The notes: generated from the letters alone by a model not told the origin. DNA of 64,000 bases from JADKIH01 sp964595205 (GCA_964595205.1 CAZQOQ010000015.1:248001-312000), one strand, 5' to 3'; shown: positions 46,169 to 55,655, counted from the stretch's first letter. Numbers and translations are program-made.

Positions 46169-46184
46169 TTTAGGTTTGCCTAAA
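46169..46184. promoter_or_regulatory. DtxR/MntR-type operator 2 overlapping the -7 box
   Basis: TTTAGG-TTTG-CCTAAA, a perfect 6-bp inverted repeat. The -7 box TAGGTTTG (46171-46178) lies inside it, so a bound repressor would cover the promoter 15 nt before the ATG. Confidence 0.65.
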
Positions 46185-46193
46185 TTTTAATTC

Positions 46194-46862
46194 ATGTTTT
46201 TATCTTTCTCAGAAGAAAACTACCTGAAGGCTATCTATAAGTTGAAGGAGTCGGGCATCCACAAAGTGACAACGAATGGCATTTCATCTGCCGTCTCCAC
46301 CTCCCCTGCTTCGGTAACCGATATGATTCAGAAGCTGGCCGAAAAGAAGCTGGTGAACTACGAACCATACCAGGGAGTATCACTTACGCCTCAGGGAAAA
46401 AAATCGGCCATCGGTGTTATCCGGAAGCATCGTTTATGGGAATTGTTCCTGGTGGAGAAACTTGGATATAGCTGGGATGAGGTGCACGATATTGCAGAAC
46501 AGCTTGAACATATTCAGTCGGAATCGCTTGTGAAGCGGCTCTATTCTTTTTTGGGTAAGCCTAAATGGGATCCGCACGGGGATCCTATTCCGGATGAGAA
46601 TGGAAATTTTCATTCAAGGAAAAACATCCCGTTGAATGTTGCCAACCTGAATGAGAAGCTCATCATCAGCGGTGTGGTCGATCACCGGCCGGATTTTCTT
46701 CAATACCTGGATAAGAATGACCTCTCGCTTGGAAAGAAAATAATTATCAGGGAAGTGACAGCATACGATTCATCCATGACCATACAGGTGAACGGATCTA
46801 AAATTACAAGACACATCAGTGCCGAAGTGGCAAAAAATATTCTGGTTACTGCAGCCAAATGA
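46194..46862 (+). CDS. DtxR/MntR-family metal-dependent repressor
   Basis: 222 aa. The N-terminal winged helix (SEENYLKAIYKLKESG, SPASVTDMIQKLAEKKLV) is followed by the dimerisation/metal domain (HRLWELFLVEKLGYSWDEVHDIAEQLEHIQS) with the signature WDPHGDPIP and a C-terminal FeoA-like SH3 domain. It should repress metal uptake genes when Mn(II) or Fe(II) is plentiful. Two operators on its own promoter point to autorepression. The transporter gene starts 31 bp downstream, so both are probably controlled together. Confidence 0.92.
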   Translation: MFLSFSEENYLKAIYKLKESGIHKVTTNGISSAVSTSPASVTDMIQKLAEKKLVNYEPYQGVSLTPQGKKSAIGVIRKHRLWELFLVEKLGYSWDEVHDIAEQLEHIQSESLVKRLYSFLGKPKWDPHGDPIPDENGNFHSRKNIPLNVANLNEKLIISGVVDHRPDFLQYLDKNDLSLGKKIIIREVTAYDSSMTIQVNGSKITRHISAEVAKNILVTAAK

Positions 46863-46893
46863 AATATACGAATATTACAACTTTTTAAATCGA

Positions 46894-48774
46894 ATGAAGC
46901 AAAGTGAATTATCACTCCCGGAGGTGAATGCCTCTGTGGATACAACACATAAGAAATCAGGCATTAAAAAATTCTTTGCATTTCTTGGTCCGGCCTACCT
47001 TGTAAGCGTAGGATATATGGATCCCGGAAACTGGGCTACAGACATTGCCGGCGGAAGTCAGTTTGGGTATACGCTGATCTGGGTGTTGCTGATGTCAAAC
47101 ATCATGGCCGTTCTCCTGCAGAGTTTTTGTGCAAGGCTGGGAATTGTGAGGGGACGCGATCTCGCGCAGGCATCGAGGGAATCATATTCGAAGCCTGTGA
47201 ATATCTCTCTATACATCCTTGCCGAAATTGCCATTGCCGCCTGTGACCTTGCAGAGGTGCTTGGCATGGCGATCGGACTTCAGTTGTTATTCGGTATTCC
47301 TCTGCTGGTTGGAGTTTCCATTACCGTGCTGGATACCTTCCTCCTGCTGTTCCTCATAAACTTTGGGATACGTAAGATGGAGGCATTCATTTTAAGTATG
47401 ATTGCAATCATTGGTCTTGCCTTTTTAGCAGAAATGATTTTTGCTCAGCCCGATTTGCATGAAGTGGTGAAGGGATTTGTACCGTCAATTCCAAATGAGA
47501 CTGCGTTGTATATTGCAATAGGGATCATCGGCGCCACGGTGATGCCGCATAATCTATATCTTCATTCGTCGCTTGTGCAGACGAGAAAGTTCAATCGCAC
47601 ATCGAAGGATATTCGCAAGGCGATCAGGTATAATATCATTGACTCGGTGATTGCACTCAATCTTGCATTCTTTGTGAATGCGGCGATCCTGGTACTTGCG
47701 GCGGCGACATTTTTCAACAAGGGCTTATATGATGTATCCGAAATTCAGGATGCGCATAAATTTCTTGCGCCTCTGCTTGGGACGGAATGGGCTTCGAAGT
47801 TTTTTGCCATTGCATTGATAGCAGCCGGGCAGAGTTCAACGATAACCGGAACTCTTGCCGGACAGATCGTCATGGAAGGTTATCTGAATTTCCGCATTGC
47901 TCCGTGGATACGAAGGCTGATCACCCGGTTGCTTGCCATCATTCCGGCACTGATAGTGATTTATTATTTTGGTGAAAAGGCAACAGGGAAACTGCTGATT
48001 CTTTCACAGGTGATATTGAGTCTTCAACTGGGCTTTGCTATAATTCCTCTGATACATTTTGTGAGTGATAAAAACAAGATGAAGGAATTTGTAATCAATA
48101 ACTATCTGAAAGTGGCGGCGTGGATATTTACGCTGATCATCGTAGGACTGAATGTGAGGCTTATCTATGCACAGGTAAGTGAATGGATCAGCACAACTGA
48201 GAATCCGATATTCCTCTTGTTCTTTGTGTTGCCATTGATTCTGGCCGCGGGTGTTCTTTTGTTGTATATTACATTCAAGCCATTATTTTCCAGGGCAGCA
48301 AAGTTGTCGCGAGTACCACATGAGATGTATCAGCCGATTAAAAATCTTGAAGTGAATCCTTATAAGCGGATAGCAGTTGCGCTCGACTTCTCTAAACTAG
48401 ATGGCGAGAATATAAGCAATGCATTGGCCCAGGGAGGCAAAAAGGCAGAGTACCTGCTGATTCATGTAGTCGAGTCGGCGGGAGCATTGGTAATGAAAAA
48501 TGAAATACGCGATTACGAATTTCATTCCGATCAGAAATATCTGCATGAATATGCGGAACAGTTGAATGCGTTGGGTTTTAATGTAGGCACTAAGATTGGT
48601 TATGGGAATCCTAAAAAAGCGATACCGTTGCTTGTTAAGGAATTCAGGGCAGATTTGCTGATCATGGGTGCACATGGTCATAAGGGGTTTAAGGATTTCC
48701 TGTTTGGTGCAACGGTTGATGCAGTCAGGCACAGGGTTAAGATTCCCGTTCTTATCGTGAGGAAAAAGGAATAG
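46894..48774 (+). CDS. NRAMP metal transporter fused to a UspA domain
   Basis: 626 aa from ATG 46894 (MKQSELSLPEVNASVD); the frame opens earlier inside the regulator gene. The membrane part has about eleven spans with the NRAMP metal-site motifs DPGN (VGYMDPGNWATDIAGGSQ) and MPHN (GATVMPHNLYLHSS), which carry Mn(II)/Fe(II) with protons. Residues about 485-626 are a universal-stress-protein domain (YKRIAVALDFSKLDG, then the nucleotide-binding loop MGAHGHKGFKDFLFGAT). The soluble domain probably senses ATP or stress and may tune transport. Placement after a DtxR-type gene supports Mn/Fe uptake. Confidence 0.93.
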   Translation: MKQSELSLPEVNASVDTTHKKSGIKKFFAFLGPAYLVSVGYMDPGNWATDIAGGSQFGYTLIWVLLMSNIMAVLLQSFCARLGIVRGRDLAQASRESYSKPVNISLYILAEIAIAACDLAEVLGMAIGLQLLFGIPLLVGVSITVLDTFLLLFLINFGIRKMEAFILSMIAIIGLAFLAEMIFAQPDLHEVVKGFVPSIPNETALYIAIGIIGATVMPHNLYLHSSLVQTRKFNRTSKDIRKAIRYNIIDSVIALNLAFFVNAAILVLAAATFFNKGLYDVSEIQDAHKFLAPLLGTEWASKFFAIALIAAGQSSTITGTLAGQIVMEGYLNFRIAPWIRRLITRLLAIIPALIVIYYFGEKATGKLLILSQVILSLQLGFAIIPLIHFVSDKNKMKEFVINNYLKVAAWIFTLIIVGLNVRLIYAQVSEWISTTENPIFLLFFVLPLILAAGVLLLYITFKPLFSRAAKLSRVPHEMYQPIKNLEVNPYKRIAVALDFSKLDGENISNALAQGGKKAEYLLIHVVESAGALVMKNEIRDYEFHSDQKYLHEYAEQLNALGFNVGTKIGYGNPKKAIPLLVKEFRADLLIMGAHGHKGFKDFLFGATVDAVRHRVKIPVLIVRKKE

Positions 48775-49085
48775 CGTTGAAGGAATATCAACGGATAGAT
48801 GAAATTTATTTTAAATAAGGTAATAAGGTAAGTGTATTCGGTGCTGATTATTGTTACTAAGGTAATAAGGTTTTCACCCGTCAGCGCTGTAAAACTCATC
48901 TTATCGCACAAAATAAACTTCTTTAAATAGGAAATAGTTAGATTATACTTCGATAAGTCAATTTTTGTGAATTGAATTTTCATTATTACCGCTTTATGCC
49001 CAAAATTAAATTCACAAAACCTGACCGCTAAGTATATAATTACCTTTCGCTTCCCGATTCAGAATTGAAATAGGATATTTGCAGC
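48775..49085. other. Intergenic region with direct repeat, nramp-smpB
   Basis: 311 bp, no credible gene. A hairpin CGTTGA-N7-TCAACG (48775-48793) follows the stop codon. The 14-bp TAAGGTAATAAGGT occurs at 48816-48829 and 48858-48871; each copy is itself a doubled TAAGGT. Confidence 0.6.
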
Positions 49086-49532
49086 ATGGTGAAGGAACAG
49101 CAGTTGACGATTAAGAATAAAAAGGCCTCGTTTGAGTATAACTTTCTTTCCACTTACAAGGCAGGAATCATGTTGACCGGAACAGAGATAAAATCCGTTC
49201 GAGAAGGGAAGGCGAGTTTAAATGATGCATTCTGTTTATTTGTGAATGATGAGCTCTGGATACGGAACATGCATATATCCGAATACAAGCAGGGCTCATA
49301 TAACAATCACGAGCCGAAACGGCCGAGAAAATTACTCTTGAATAGAATCGAACTGAACAAGCTTCAGTCGAATTTAAAAGATAAAGGGACAACCATAATC
49401 CCCATTCAGCTTTTTTTCAATGAGCGGGGAATTGCAAAGGTTGAGATTGCGCTGGCGAGGGGAAAGAAGATGTTTGACAAGAGGGAGACGATAAAGAAGC
49501 GTGATGTTGAACGGGAGCTTAGCCGGGAGTAA
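49086..49532 (+). CDS. smpB: SsrA-binding protein SmpB
   Basis: 148 aa, binds tmRNA and brings it to stalled ribosomes. The beta-barrel start KKASFEYNFLSTYKAGIMLT, GTEIKSVREGKASLNDAF and the basic C-terminal tail (ARGKKMFDKRETIKKRD) are diagnostic. Length is normal. tmRNA itself was not seen in the window. It is convergent with the outer-membrane protein gene. Confidence 0.97.
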   Translation: MVKEQQLTIKNKKASFEYNFLSTYKAGIMLTGTEIKSVREGKASLNDAFCLFVNDELWIRNMHISEYKQGSYNNHEPKRPRKLLLNRIELNKLQSNLKDKGTTIIPIQLFFNERGIAKVEIALARGKKMFDKRETIKKRDVERELSRE

Positions 49533-49594
49533 TTAGCCAATATTTCGATTAGCCGATTAGCCAATTAGCCAATTAGCCGAATATGTATTAGCCG
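49532..49594. repeat. ATTAGCC short tandem repeat
   Basis: Six copies of ATTAGCC: four in perfect 8-bp register (49548-49578, spacer G or A) and single copies at 49532 and 49588. The first copy touches the smpB stop codon. Confidence 0.85.
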
Positions 49595-49610
49595 GCAAAA
49601 TTACTAAATT

Positions 49611-49647
49611 AAAAAGCCGATCAACCACAAGGGTTAATCGGCTTTTT
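49611..49647. terminator. Bidirectional terminator smpB / OMP
   Basis: AAAAAGCCGAT (49611-49621) pairs with ATCGGCTTTTT (49637-49647); an inner AACC/GGTT extends the stem. Confidence 0.9.
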
Positions 49648-49679
49648 GGTTCCCGATAGTTTCGGGAGACTAATAATTT

Positions 49680-50516
49680 TTAGAAGTAGAAGCTGAGAAC
49701 GATGCTGCCGCTTCCGCCTGAATTGATGATGTTTGGAGTAACAGTGTTTCCAACACCAACATTGAAGTCAGATGATTTGTCGCCTTTTGCAGACTTTGAG
49801 CTTACAACAGGAGTTCCGGATGGAGCTTCGACTTCAGTATAAGAAACTTCAGATTCGCCAACGCTGCTGATTCCGATACCCCATGTATATTCAGCGCTGA
49901 GAGACATTTTAGGAGCGAAGAAATATTCAACGCCGATAAAACCATTAACGCCAAAACCAAAGATGCTTCCACCTTTGATTTCAGAAACCTGAACGCTTCC
50001 GATACCACTTGTTGTAGTAAGCGATTTTAGATAAGTGTAAGTTGTGTCAGTTTCGCTTCCGAAGCCGATCATTGCTTCAGCACCGTAGTACCCTTTGAGA
50101 CGGCCTTTACCGCGCCATTTTTGAATACCGGCACCGAGGGTGATGTTCATCGAGCTTGTTTTTGCTTCACTTGGAGTGAAGAGACTGTCGAAACTGTTAT
50201 AAAGAGCAGTTCCGTAGGTATCAGTATGAGAGCCAAAATTAATAGCGGCTTTAGCACGGTAAGCAGTGCTTTCATCTTTTACCATTTTACCAACGATCGT
50301 CATACCATTGTTACTTGGGTAACTCATGTTTAGCGTATTGTTGGCAGTGTTGTTAAACATATTTCCAAAATAGTTTAACAATGGGGTAGCATCAAATCCA
50401 ATTGACCAGTCATTAGTTTCAGGAAGAATTGGAGTGCCATTTTTAGAAGTCATTGTTTGCGCATTAGCAAAAGCGAAAGTAGAAGCTAAAGCAGCAGTCA
50501 ATAGTAGTTTTCTCAT
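49680..50516 (-). CDS. Outer-membrane beta-barrel protein
   Basis: 278 aa. A signal peptide (MRKLLLTAALASTFAFANAQ) is followed by alternating amphipathic strands and a C-terminal strand ending SIVLSFYF, the aromatic end recognised by BAM. Gly/Ser-rich strands such as GGSIFGFGVNGFIGVEYFF resemble small porin-type barrels of Bacteroidota. The role is unknown. The promoter reads well (TTG-N21-TAAATTTG), suggesting substantial expression. Confidence 0.75.
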   Translation of the reverse strand: MRKLLLTAALASTFAFANAQTMTSKNGTPILPETNDWSIGFDATPLLNYFGNMFNNTANNTLNMSYPSNNGMTIVGKMVKDESTAYRAKAAINFGSHTDTYGTALYNSFDSLFTPSEAKTSSMNITLGAGIQKWRGKGRLKGYYGAEAMIGFGSETDTTYTYLKSLTTTSGIGSVQVSEIKGGSIFGFGVNGFIGVEYFFAPKMSLSAEYTWGIGISSVGESEVSYTEVEAPSGTPVVSSKSAKGDKSSDFNVGVGNTVTPNIINSGGSGSIVLSFYF

Positions 50517-50894
50517 TTTTTAGTGTTTTTTGGGTTTAGTTTGTAATTATGGGCGCAAATTTAGCATTGCATGAAAACATCAGTCAAGTATTTCAATTTA
50601 TTTTCCAACAGACAATGTTCATACTGCTTGTAATCAGAGGAATAATTACTGTTAAATTTTATTGTACAGAAATGTGAAAAAATGCACATTAACAAGGATT
50701 CTAAATGAATTTAAGAGAATGTGATTTATAAAATGTATGCATTAAATTTTTATTAACAGGTAAAATAACATGAAAATGAAATATTTATAATAAAATGTTA
50801 AATTATTGGAAAAAATGATTTGTTAAGTATAATTTAAATTTTTATAAATTGACCGAAATTTCATTTAAATTTTGTTTAACCAAAACCAAACTCT
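50517..50894. other. OMP-susC divergent intergenic region
   Basis: 378 very AT-rich bp with promoters only. TTTAAATTTTG at about 50866-50876 is one base from a -7 box for susC. No hairpin or gene seen. Confidence 0.45.
50556..50563 (-). promoter_or_regulatory. Promoter of the outer-membrane barrel gene
   Basis: Minus strand TAAATTTG with TTG 21 bp upstream (plus-strand CAA 50585-50587). Leader of about 35-40 nt. Confidence 0.6.
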
Positions 50895-53800
50895 ATGAGA
50901 AAAGCATTTACACTATTTGCGTTTTTGTTTGCATTGCTGTGCACACAAATTTATGCGCAAGAAAGATCAATTTCTGGAAAGGTTATTTCTGCAAAGGATA
51001 ATCTTGGTATTCCGGGTGTCAGTGTTGTTGTTGCGGGTACAACAGTTGGAACTGTGACTGACATTGACGGAAATTATACATTGAAATTGCCGGCTGATGC
51101 GAAAACGATTAAATTTTCTTCAGTCGGAATGAAAACCCAGAACATTGAATTAGGTGCGAACAATGTAATGGACGTAACTATGGAGGATGATGCATTAAAA
51201 CTTGATGAGGTACAGGTAACAGCTTTAGGAATTTCCCGCGAGGCAAAATCAATCGGCTATTCTACACAACAAGTAGAAGGAGCAGCTTTAAAGAGGTCAG
51301 GTGAGGTAAACATCGTAGAAGGCCTTGGTGCTAAAGCGGCCGGAGTTCAGGTTATTGGTTCAGGCGGAACACCTGGTGCATCAAGTAAAATAATCATAAG
51401 AGGAAATTCCACTTTTACAGGAGATAATCAACCGCTGATAGTTATCGATGGTGTTCCTATTGATAACTCAACCAATGGATCGGTAGCAGGTGATTATCCT
51501 TTCAATGCAGGACTGAATGGAGTGAATAATTCTAACCGGGCGGTTGATATAAATCCTGATGACATTGAATCAGTCAACGTACTTAAAGGACCCGCTGCTG
51601 CTTCGCTATATGGTGGACGTGGAGGAAAGGGAGCTATCATTATAACAACCAAGAAAGGAAAACCGGTAAGTGGTCGTCCTGTAGCTGTTACTTTTTCATC
51701 ATCTTATGAAGCTGCACAAGTCAGCCGACTTCCCGAGCTTCAGGAAACCTATGCACAGGGAGCCGGAGGCGGTGGACTTGTCACCAATGGTGTACAGGCT
51801 CCTGCTACATATATTGTAGGTGATCCGGGACCTGATTATGTATATGGTACTGCCGACGATGTTAGTGATGGTACTTCTGGAAGCTGGGGACCGACAATTT
51901 CATCACTCGGATTAACAGCCCATGATCACATGGATGAATATTTTGAAACAGGAAATACCTTTGTAAATGATTTATCTGTTTCGGGAGGTACTGAAAAGAC
52001 ATCAATGCGTTTATCGATTGGTAACACAAATCAAACCGGAGTTGTTCCCAATACAGATCTTAAAAGAACCTCTGTTAGGTTAACAGCTGATACAAAGATC
52101 AGTGAAAAAATAAGTATTTCCGGTACTGCAAATTACATCCTGACTACCGGCACTAAAGCTCAAAATGGAAGTAATCTTTCCGGAGTAATGTTGACCCTTA
52201 CCCGTGCCCCGGCCAGCTATGATTTAAAAGGAACTGGCGATGCCGGATATTTATATCCTAATGGTTTGCAGAGTCAATATTTTTCAGCCTATGATAATCC
52301 ATATTGGTCAGCATATAATAATCCTTTCAGTGACGATATAAATCGCTTCCTTGGAAATTTTGCTGTGACCTATACACCTCTTGATTTTCTTACCTTCACA
52401 TACAGATTGGGTACAGATGTTTACACCGATCATCGTAAACAGGTTTTTGCAGTAGGTGCACATGATACTCCGGAACCAACTGGTGAAATATGGGAAAATG
52501 ATCAGAGAAACAGAGAAATATATCATGACTTGTTTGCAACTCTAAATCACAGATTTAATGATGACATAATTGGTAACCTTACTCTGGGAGGTAATTTAAA
52601 TGAAAGGGACTATGACGATTTGTTTTCACGTGGTCGCGATCTTGGTGTTCCAAATTTTTATAGCTTGTCAAATGCAACCAATCTATATGCCAGCCAGTCA
52701 TCTCAGGTTATTCGTACATCAGCGTTTTTCTTTACAGCAGATGCTTCCTATAAAAGTCTGGTTTATCTAAACGTTACCGGAAGAAACGAATGGTCATCTA
52801 CCTATGGAACAAATGTTTCAAGTGTTTTTTATCCATCAGCTAGCGGTTCATTTGTCTTCACAGAGTTACTAAAGGAAAATAAAGTTTTATCCTTTGGTAA
52901 AGTGCGGTTATCTTATGCGCAATCCGGTATTGCTCCTCCCCCATATTCATCCAAAACATATTACTTAACTCCAATATTCACTGATGGGTTCACAGATGGT
53001 GTAAGTTTTCCTTACCTGGGACAAAATGGATTTGGTAATACAGATTTAAATATTTTGGGAAATCCGGATTTAACTCCTGAAATTTTAACCGGTACTGAAG
53101 TAGGCGCAGACTTAAGATTTTTAAATGGAAGGATCAATCTTGATGTAACTTATTACAACCAAAAAACAACGGACATTCTTGTTACAAGGCCAATTCCAGC
53201 AAGTTCTGGTTATCATTATGTTTATCAGAATGCAGGTGAGATGGTTAATAAAGGTTGGGAGATTCGTTTATCCGGAGATGCTGTTAAACTGAAGGATTTT
53301 AACTGGAACATCGAAATAAACTGGTCTCGGAATAAAAATGAAGTACTTGCTTTAGCAGAAGGTGTTGATCAGATTGATCTTGAATCTGCTTTTGAAAGTA
53401 TAGGATCATTTGCTATCGTAGGTGAACCTTATGGTGTGTTTTACGCAACAAAATGGAAAAGAAGTCCGGATGGTCAAATAATAGTCGGTTCTAATGGCAG
53501 ACCAATTGTCGATGACCTGAAAGGAAATGTAGGTAATCCTTATCCTGATTGGATGGCCGGTATCGGCAACACTTTTACCTATAAAAATTTCAGTTTATAT
53601 GCTTTGCTTGATATACGTGAAGGTGGTGATCTTTGGAATGGTACAATTGCCAGGTTACATCGTTTAGGAAGAACTGAGGAGTCAGCCGACAGATCACACA
53701 ATTACATAGTTCCCGGTGTAGTTCAGAATCCTGATGGTACTTTTTCACCCAATACAACTGAAATTTCTGCCTTTGACTATTATAACAGATATCTTGGTGA

Positions 53801-54077
53801 TAATGGTGCTGCAACAGAGCAGGCAATTTATGATGGATCATGGGTAAGACTCAGAGAAGTTACCCTTAGCTACAAATTCAATATTAAGAACCCTAAATCT
53901 TTTATCCAGGGACTTGAATTATCAGCTACAGGAAGAAATCTCTGGTTGTCTACTGACTATCCAGGAGTGGATCCTGAAACAAGCTTAACCGGTGCTGGCT
54001 CAAATGTCGGCGGTTTTGATTATTTCAATATGCCTAGTACAAAATCATACATCTTTAGCCTAAGGGCAAGTTTCTAA
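50895..54077 (+). CDS. susC: SusC/RagA-family TonB-linked outer-membrane protein
   Basis: 1060 aa. Signal peptide to about residue 22, a carboxypeptidase-regulatory-like domain (ERSISGKVISAKDNLGIPGV through about 105), then the plug (GAKAAGVQVIGSGGTPG; IIIRGNSTFTGDNQPLIVID; INPDDIESVNVLKGPAAASL) and a 22-strand barrel. It imports a large substrate, glycan or peptide, together with the SusD lipoprotein gene 38 bp downstream. No glycosidase, protease or regulator lies next to the pair, so the substrate is open. Confidence 0.95.
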   Translation: MRKAFTLFAFLFALLCTQIYAQERSISGKVISAKDNLGIPGVSVVVAGTTVGTVTDIDGNYTLKLPADAKTIKFSSVGMKTQNIELGANNVMDVTMEDDALKLDEVQVTALGISREAKSIGYSTQQVEGAALKRSGEVNIVEGLGAKAAGVQVIGSGGTPGASSKIIIRGNSTFTGDNQPLIVIDGVPIDNSTNGSVAGDYPFNAGLNGVNNSNRAVDINPDDIESVNVLKGPAAASLYGGRGGKGAIIITTKKGKPVSGRPVAVTFSSSYEAAQVSRLPELQETYAQGAGGGGLVTNGVQAPATYIVGDPGPDYVYGTADDVSDGTSGSWGPTISSLGLTAHDHMDEYFETGNTFVNDLSVSGGTEKTSMRLSIGNTNQTGVVPNTDLKRTSVRLTADTKISEKISISGTANYILTTGTKAQNGSNLSGVMLTLTRAPASYDLKGTGDAGYLYPNGLQSQYFSAYDNPYWSAYNNPFSDDINRFLGNFAVTYTPLDFLTFTYRLGTDVYTDHRKQVFAVGAHDTPEPTGEIWENDQRNREIYHDLFATLNHRFNDDIIGNLTLGGNLNERDYDDLFSRGRDLGVPNFYSLSNATNLYASQSSQVIRTSAFFFTADASYKSLVYLNVTGRNEWSSTYGTNVSSVFYPSASGSFVFTELLKENKVLSFGKVRLSYAQSGIAPPPYSSKTYYLTPIFTDGFTDGVSFPYLGQNGFGNTDLNILGNPDLTPEILTGTEVGADLRFLNGRINLDVTYYNQKTTDILVTRPIPASSGYHYVYQNAGEMVNKGWEIRLSGDAVKLKDFNWNIEINWSRNKNEVLALAEGVDQIDLESAFESIGSFAIVGEPYGVFYATKWKRSPDGQIIVGSNGRPIVDDLKGNVGNPYPDWMAGIGNTFTYKNFSLYALLDIREGGDLWNGTIARLHRLGRTEESADRSHNYIVPGVVQNPDGTFSPNTTEISAFDYYNRYLGDNGAATEQAIYDGSWVRLREVTLSYKFNIKNPKSFIQGLELSATGRNLWLSTDYPGVDPETSLTGAGSNVGGFDYFNMPSTKSYIFSLRASF

Positions 54078-54115
54078 ATATTGTTAAGGTGAATTTGTAA
54101 AAAAATTAAAATCCT

Positions 54116-55501
54116 ATGAAAAAAATAACCATCATAATTATATCAGCCGTATTTCTTGTAACGAGTGGTTGTAAGAAATATACAGAAGGGTATGATACAT
54201 CACCCAATCAACCCGCCGAAGTAACAGCCCCATTGCTTTTATCTCATTGTGAGTTGGCAGTAATGGTTCACTACACCGGACAATTGTCAAGAATACCTTC
54301 TATTCTTGTGCAACAAAGTGCAGGTACCGACTTTCAGTTTGTCGATATTGCAAATTACCTGATCCAGGAAGGCGATAATATCAACGAATGGAATTCTATT
54401 TATGCTTCCGGATTGTCATCCGATAAAACACTAATAGAACTTGCGGGAGATGTAAATCCGCATTACCGCGGAATTGCTAAAGTACTAAGGGCTTTGGAAT
54501 TGGGATTAGCTACAGATATCTGGGGTGATATTCCAAATTCTGAAGCTTTGAAGGCTGCGGAAGGTGAATCACACTATCATCCGCATTTTGATCCTCAGCA
54601 AAGTGTTATTGCTGATATTCAAGCAACATTATCCAGTGCAATTGCGGATCTGGACGCATCCAAATCGAATTTAATTTATCCTGCTGGCGACGATTTCATT
54701 CATGGAGGAGATGCTAGTATGTGGATTAAAACTGCCTGGATGTTAAAGGCTCGTTACGCAAACCGTCTTAGTAAAAGGGATCCGTCAGGTTCTGCAACTG
54801 AAGCACTCAGCTATATTGCCTCCTCAGGAGTAACAAGTAGCGCAGATGATGCGAATTCAGTTTTTGGAACAAATGGTAATGAACTTAATCAATGGTATTC
54901 ATTTAATAATACCCGTGTAAATTACATGAAGATGGGTAAATTTTTTATCGAGCTCTTAAAAACAACCGGTGATCCTCGCCTGCCTTTCTTTGCATCAACT
55001 GATGATGATGGCGGTTATTCCGGTACCGCTCCTGATTCAATTAATACGAATACATCAAATCTTGGTGCTTATTATGGATCCGAAGATTCTCCAATGCCTT
55101 TAATTACTTATGCTGAAATGAAATTTATTGAAGCTGAAGCTAATTTCAGGTTAGGTAATCTGCAACCGGCTGCTGACGCCCATAACGCTGCTGTAATTGC
55201 TTCAGTAGAAAAAGTGACCGGAGCTACAATTGATCCTGTGTTTTTAGCAGCACAGGCTTCTGAAACAAGTGCAACCATTACGTTGGATAAGATTATGACC
55301 CAGAAATATATTGCTTTATTTACGCAGCCTGAAGTCTGGTCTGATTGGAGAAGAACCGGTTTGCCGGTATTGTCACCAAATCCAAATGCCGTAGTCAATG
55401 GTATTCCTAGAAGATTAGTAACGCCATTTGATGAGCGTATAAATAATCCTAATGCTACGGTAATTTCAGATATTTTATTACCTGTATGGTGGGATCAATA
55501 A
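54116..55501 (+). CDS. susD: SusD/RagB-family surface lipoprotein
   Basis: 461 aa. A lipoprotein signal peptide ends at Cys19 (FLVTSGCKKY). The body has the TPR-like helices of the SusD-like family (IAKVLRALELGLATDIWGDIPNSEAL; WIKTAWMLKARYANRL; MPLITYAEMKFIEAEANFRL; PEVWSDWRRTGLPVL). It should cap the SusC barrel and capture substrate at the cell surface. A strong terminator closes the two-gene unit. Confidence 0.93.
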   Translation: MKKITIIIISAVFLVTSGCKKYTEGYDTSPNQPAEVTAPLLLSHCELAVMVHYTGQLSRIPSILVQQSAGTDFQFVDIANYLIQEGDNINEWNSIYASGLSSDKTLIELAGDVNPHYRGIAKVLRALELGLATDIWGDIPNSEALKAAEGESHYHPHFDPQQSVIADIQATLSSAIADLDASKSNLIYPAGDDFIHGGDASMWIKTAWMLKARYANRLSKRDPSGSATEALSYIASSGVTSSADDANSVFGTNGNELNQWYSFNNTRVNYMKMGKFFIELLKTTGDPRLPFFASTDDDGGYSGTAPDSINTNTSNLGAYYGSEDSPMPLITYAEMKFIEAEANFRLGNLQPAADAHNAAVIASVEKVTGATIDPVFLAAQASETSATITLDKIMTQKYIALFTQPEVWSDWRRTGLPVLSPNPNAVVNGIPRRLVTPFDERINNPNATVISDILLPVWWDQ

Positions 55502-55523
55502 TCGACTTTAATTAGCTCAATAA

Positions 55524-55556
55524 AAAAAAGATCGTCTCTATAAGGCGATCTTTTTT
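55524..55556 (+). terminator. Terminator after susD
   Basis: AAAAAAGATCG (55524-55534) pairs with CGATCTTTTTT (55546-55556), loop of 11 nt, T-run on the plus strand. Confidence 0.9.
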
Positions 55557-55618
55557 ATTGAAATGTATTTGAGATTTTTTTTAATTAACTTATAAACGAA
55601 TTATAAAATTAACTAATT

Positions 55619-55655
55619 ACATTTTTCAATTTTCAATCTGCATTTTTCAATATTC
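55619..55655. repeat. ATTTTTCAAT short repeat at a convergent end
   Basis: Three imperfect copies of (CA)TTTTTCAAT(ATTC) run up to the pcm stop codon. Similar in type to the repeats at 7264 and 44981. Confidence 0.5.

Noticed and set aside
48678..48983. 101-aa hydrophobic minus-strand frame
   Set aside because: Its C-terminal third is antisense to the UspA domain and the rest is AT-rich intergenic sequence; no family match.
49532..49594. CRISPR-like reading of the ATTAGCC repeats
   Set aside because: Units are 7-8 bp with 1-bp spacers; there are no 20-40-bp repeats, spacers or cas genes.
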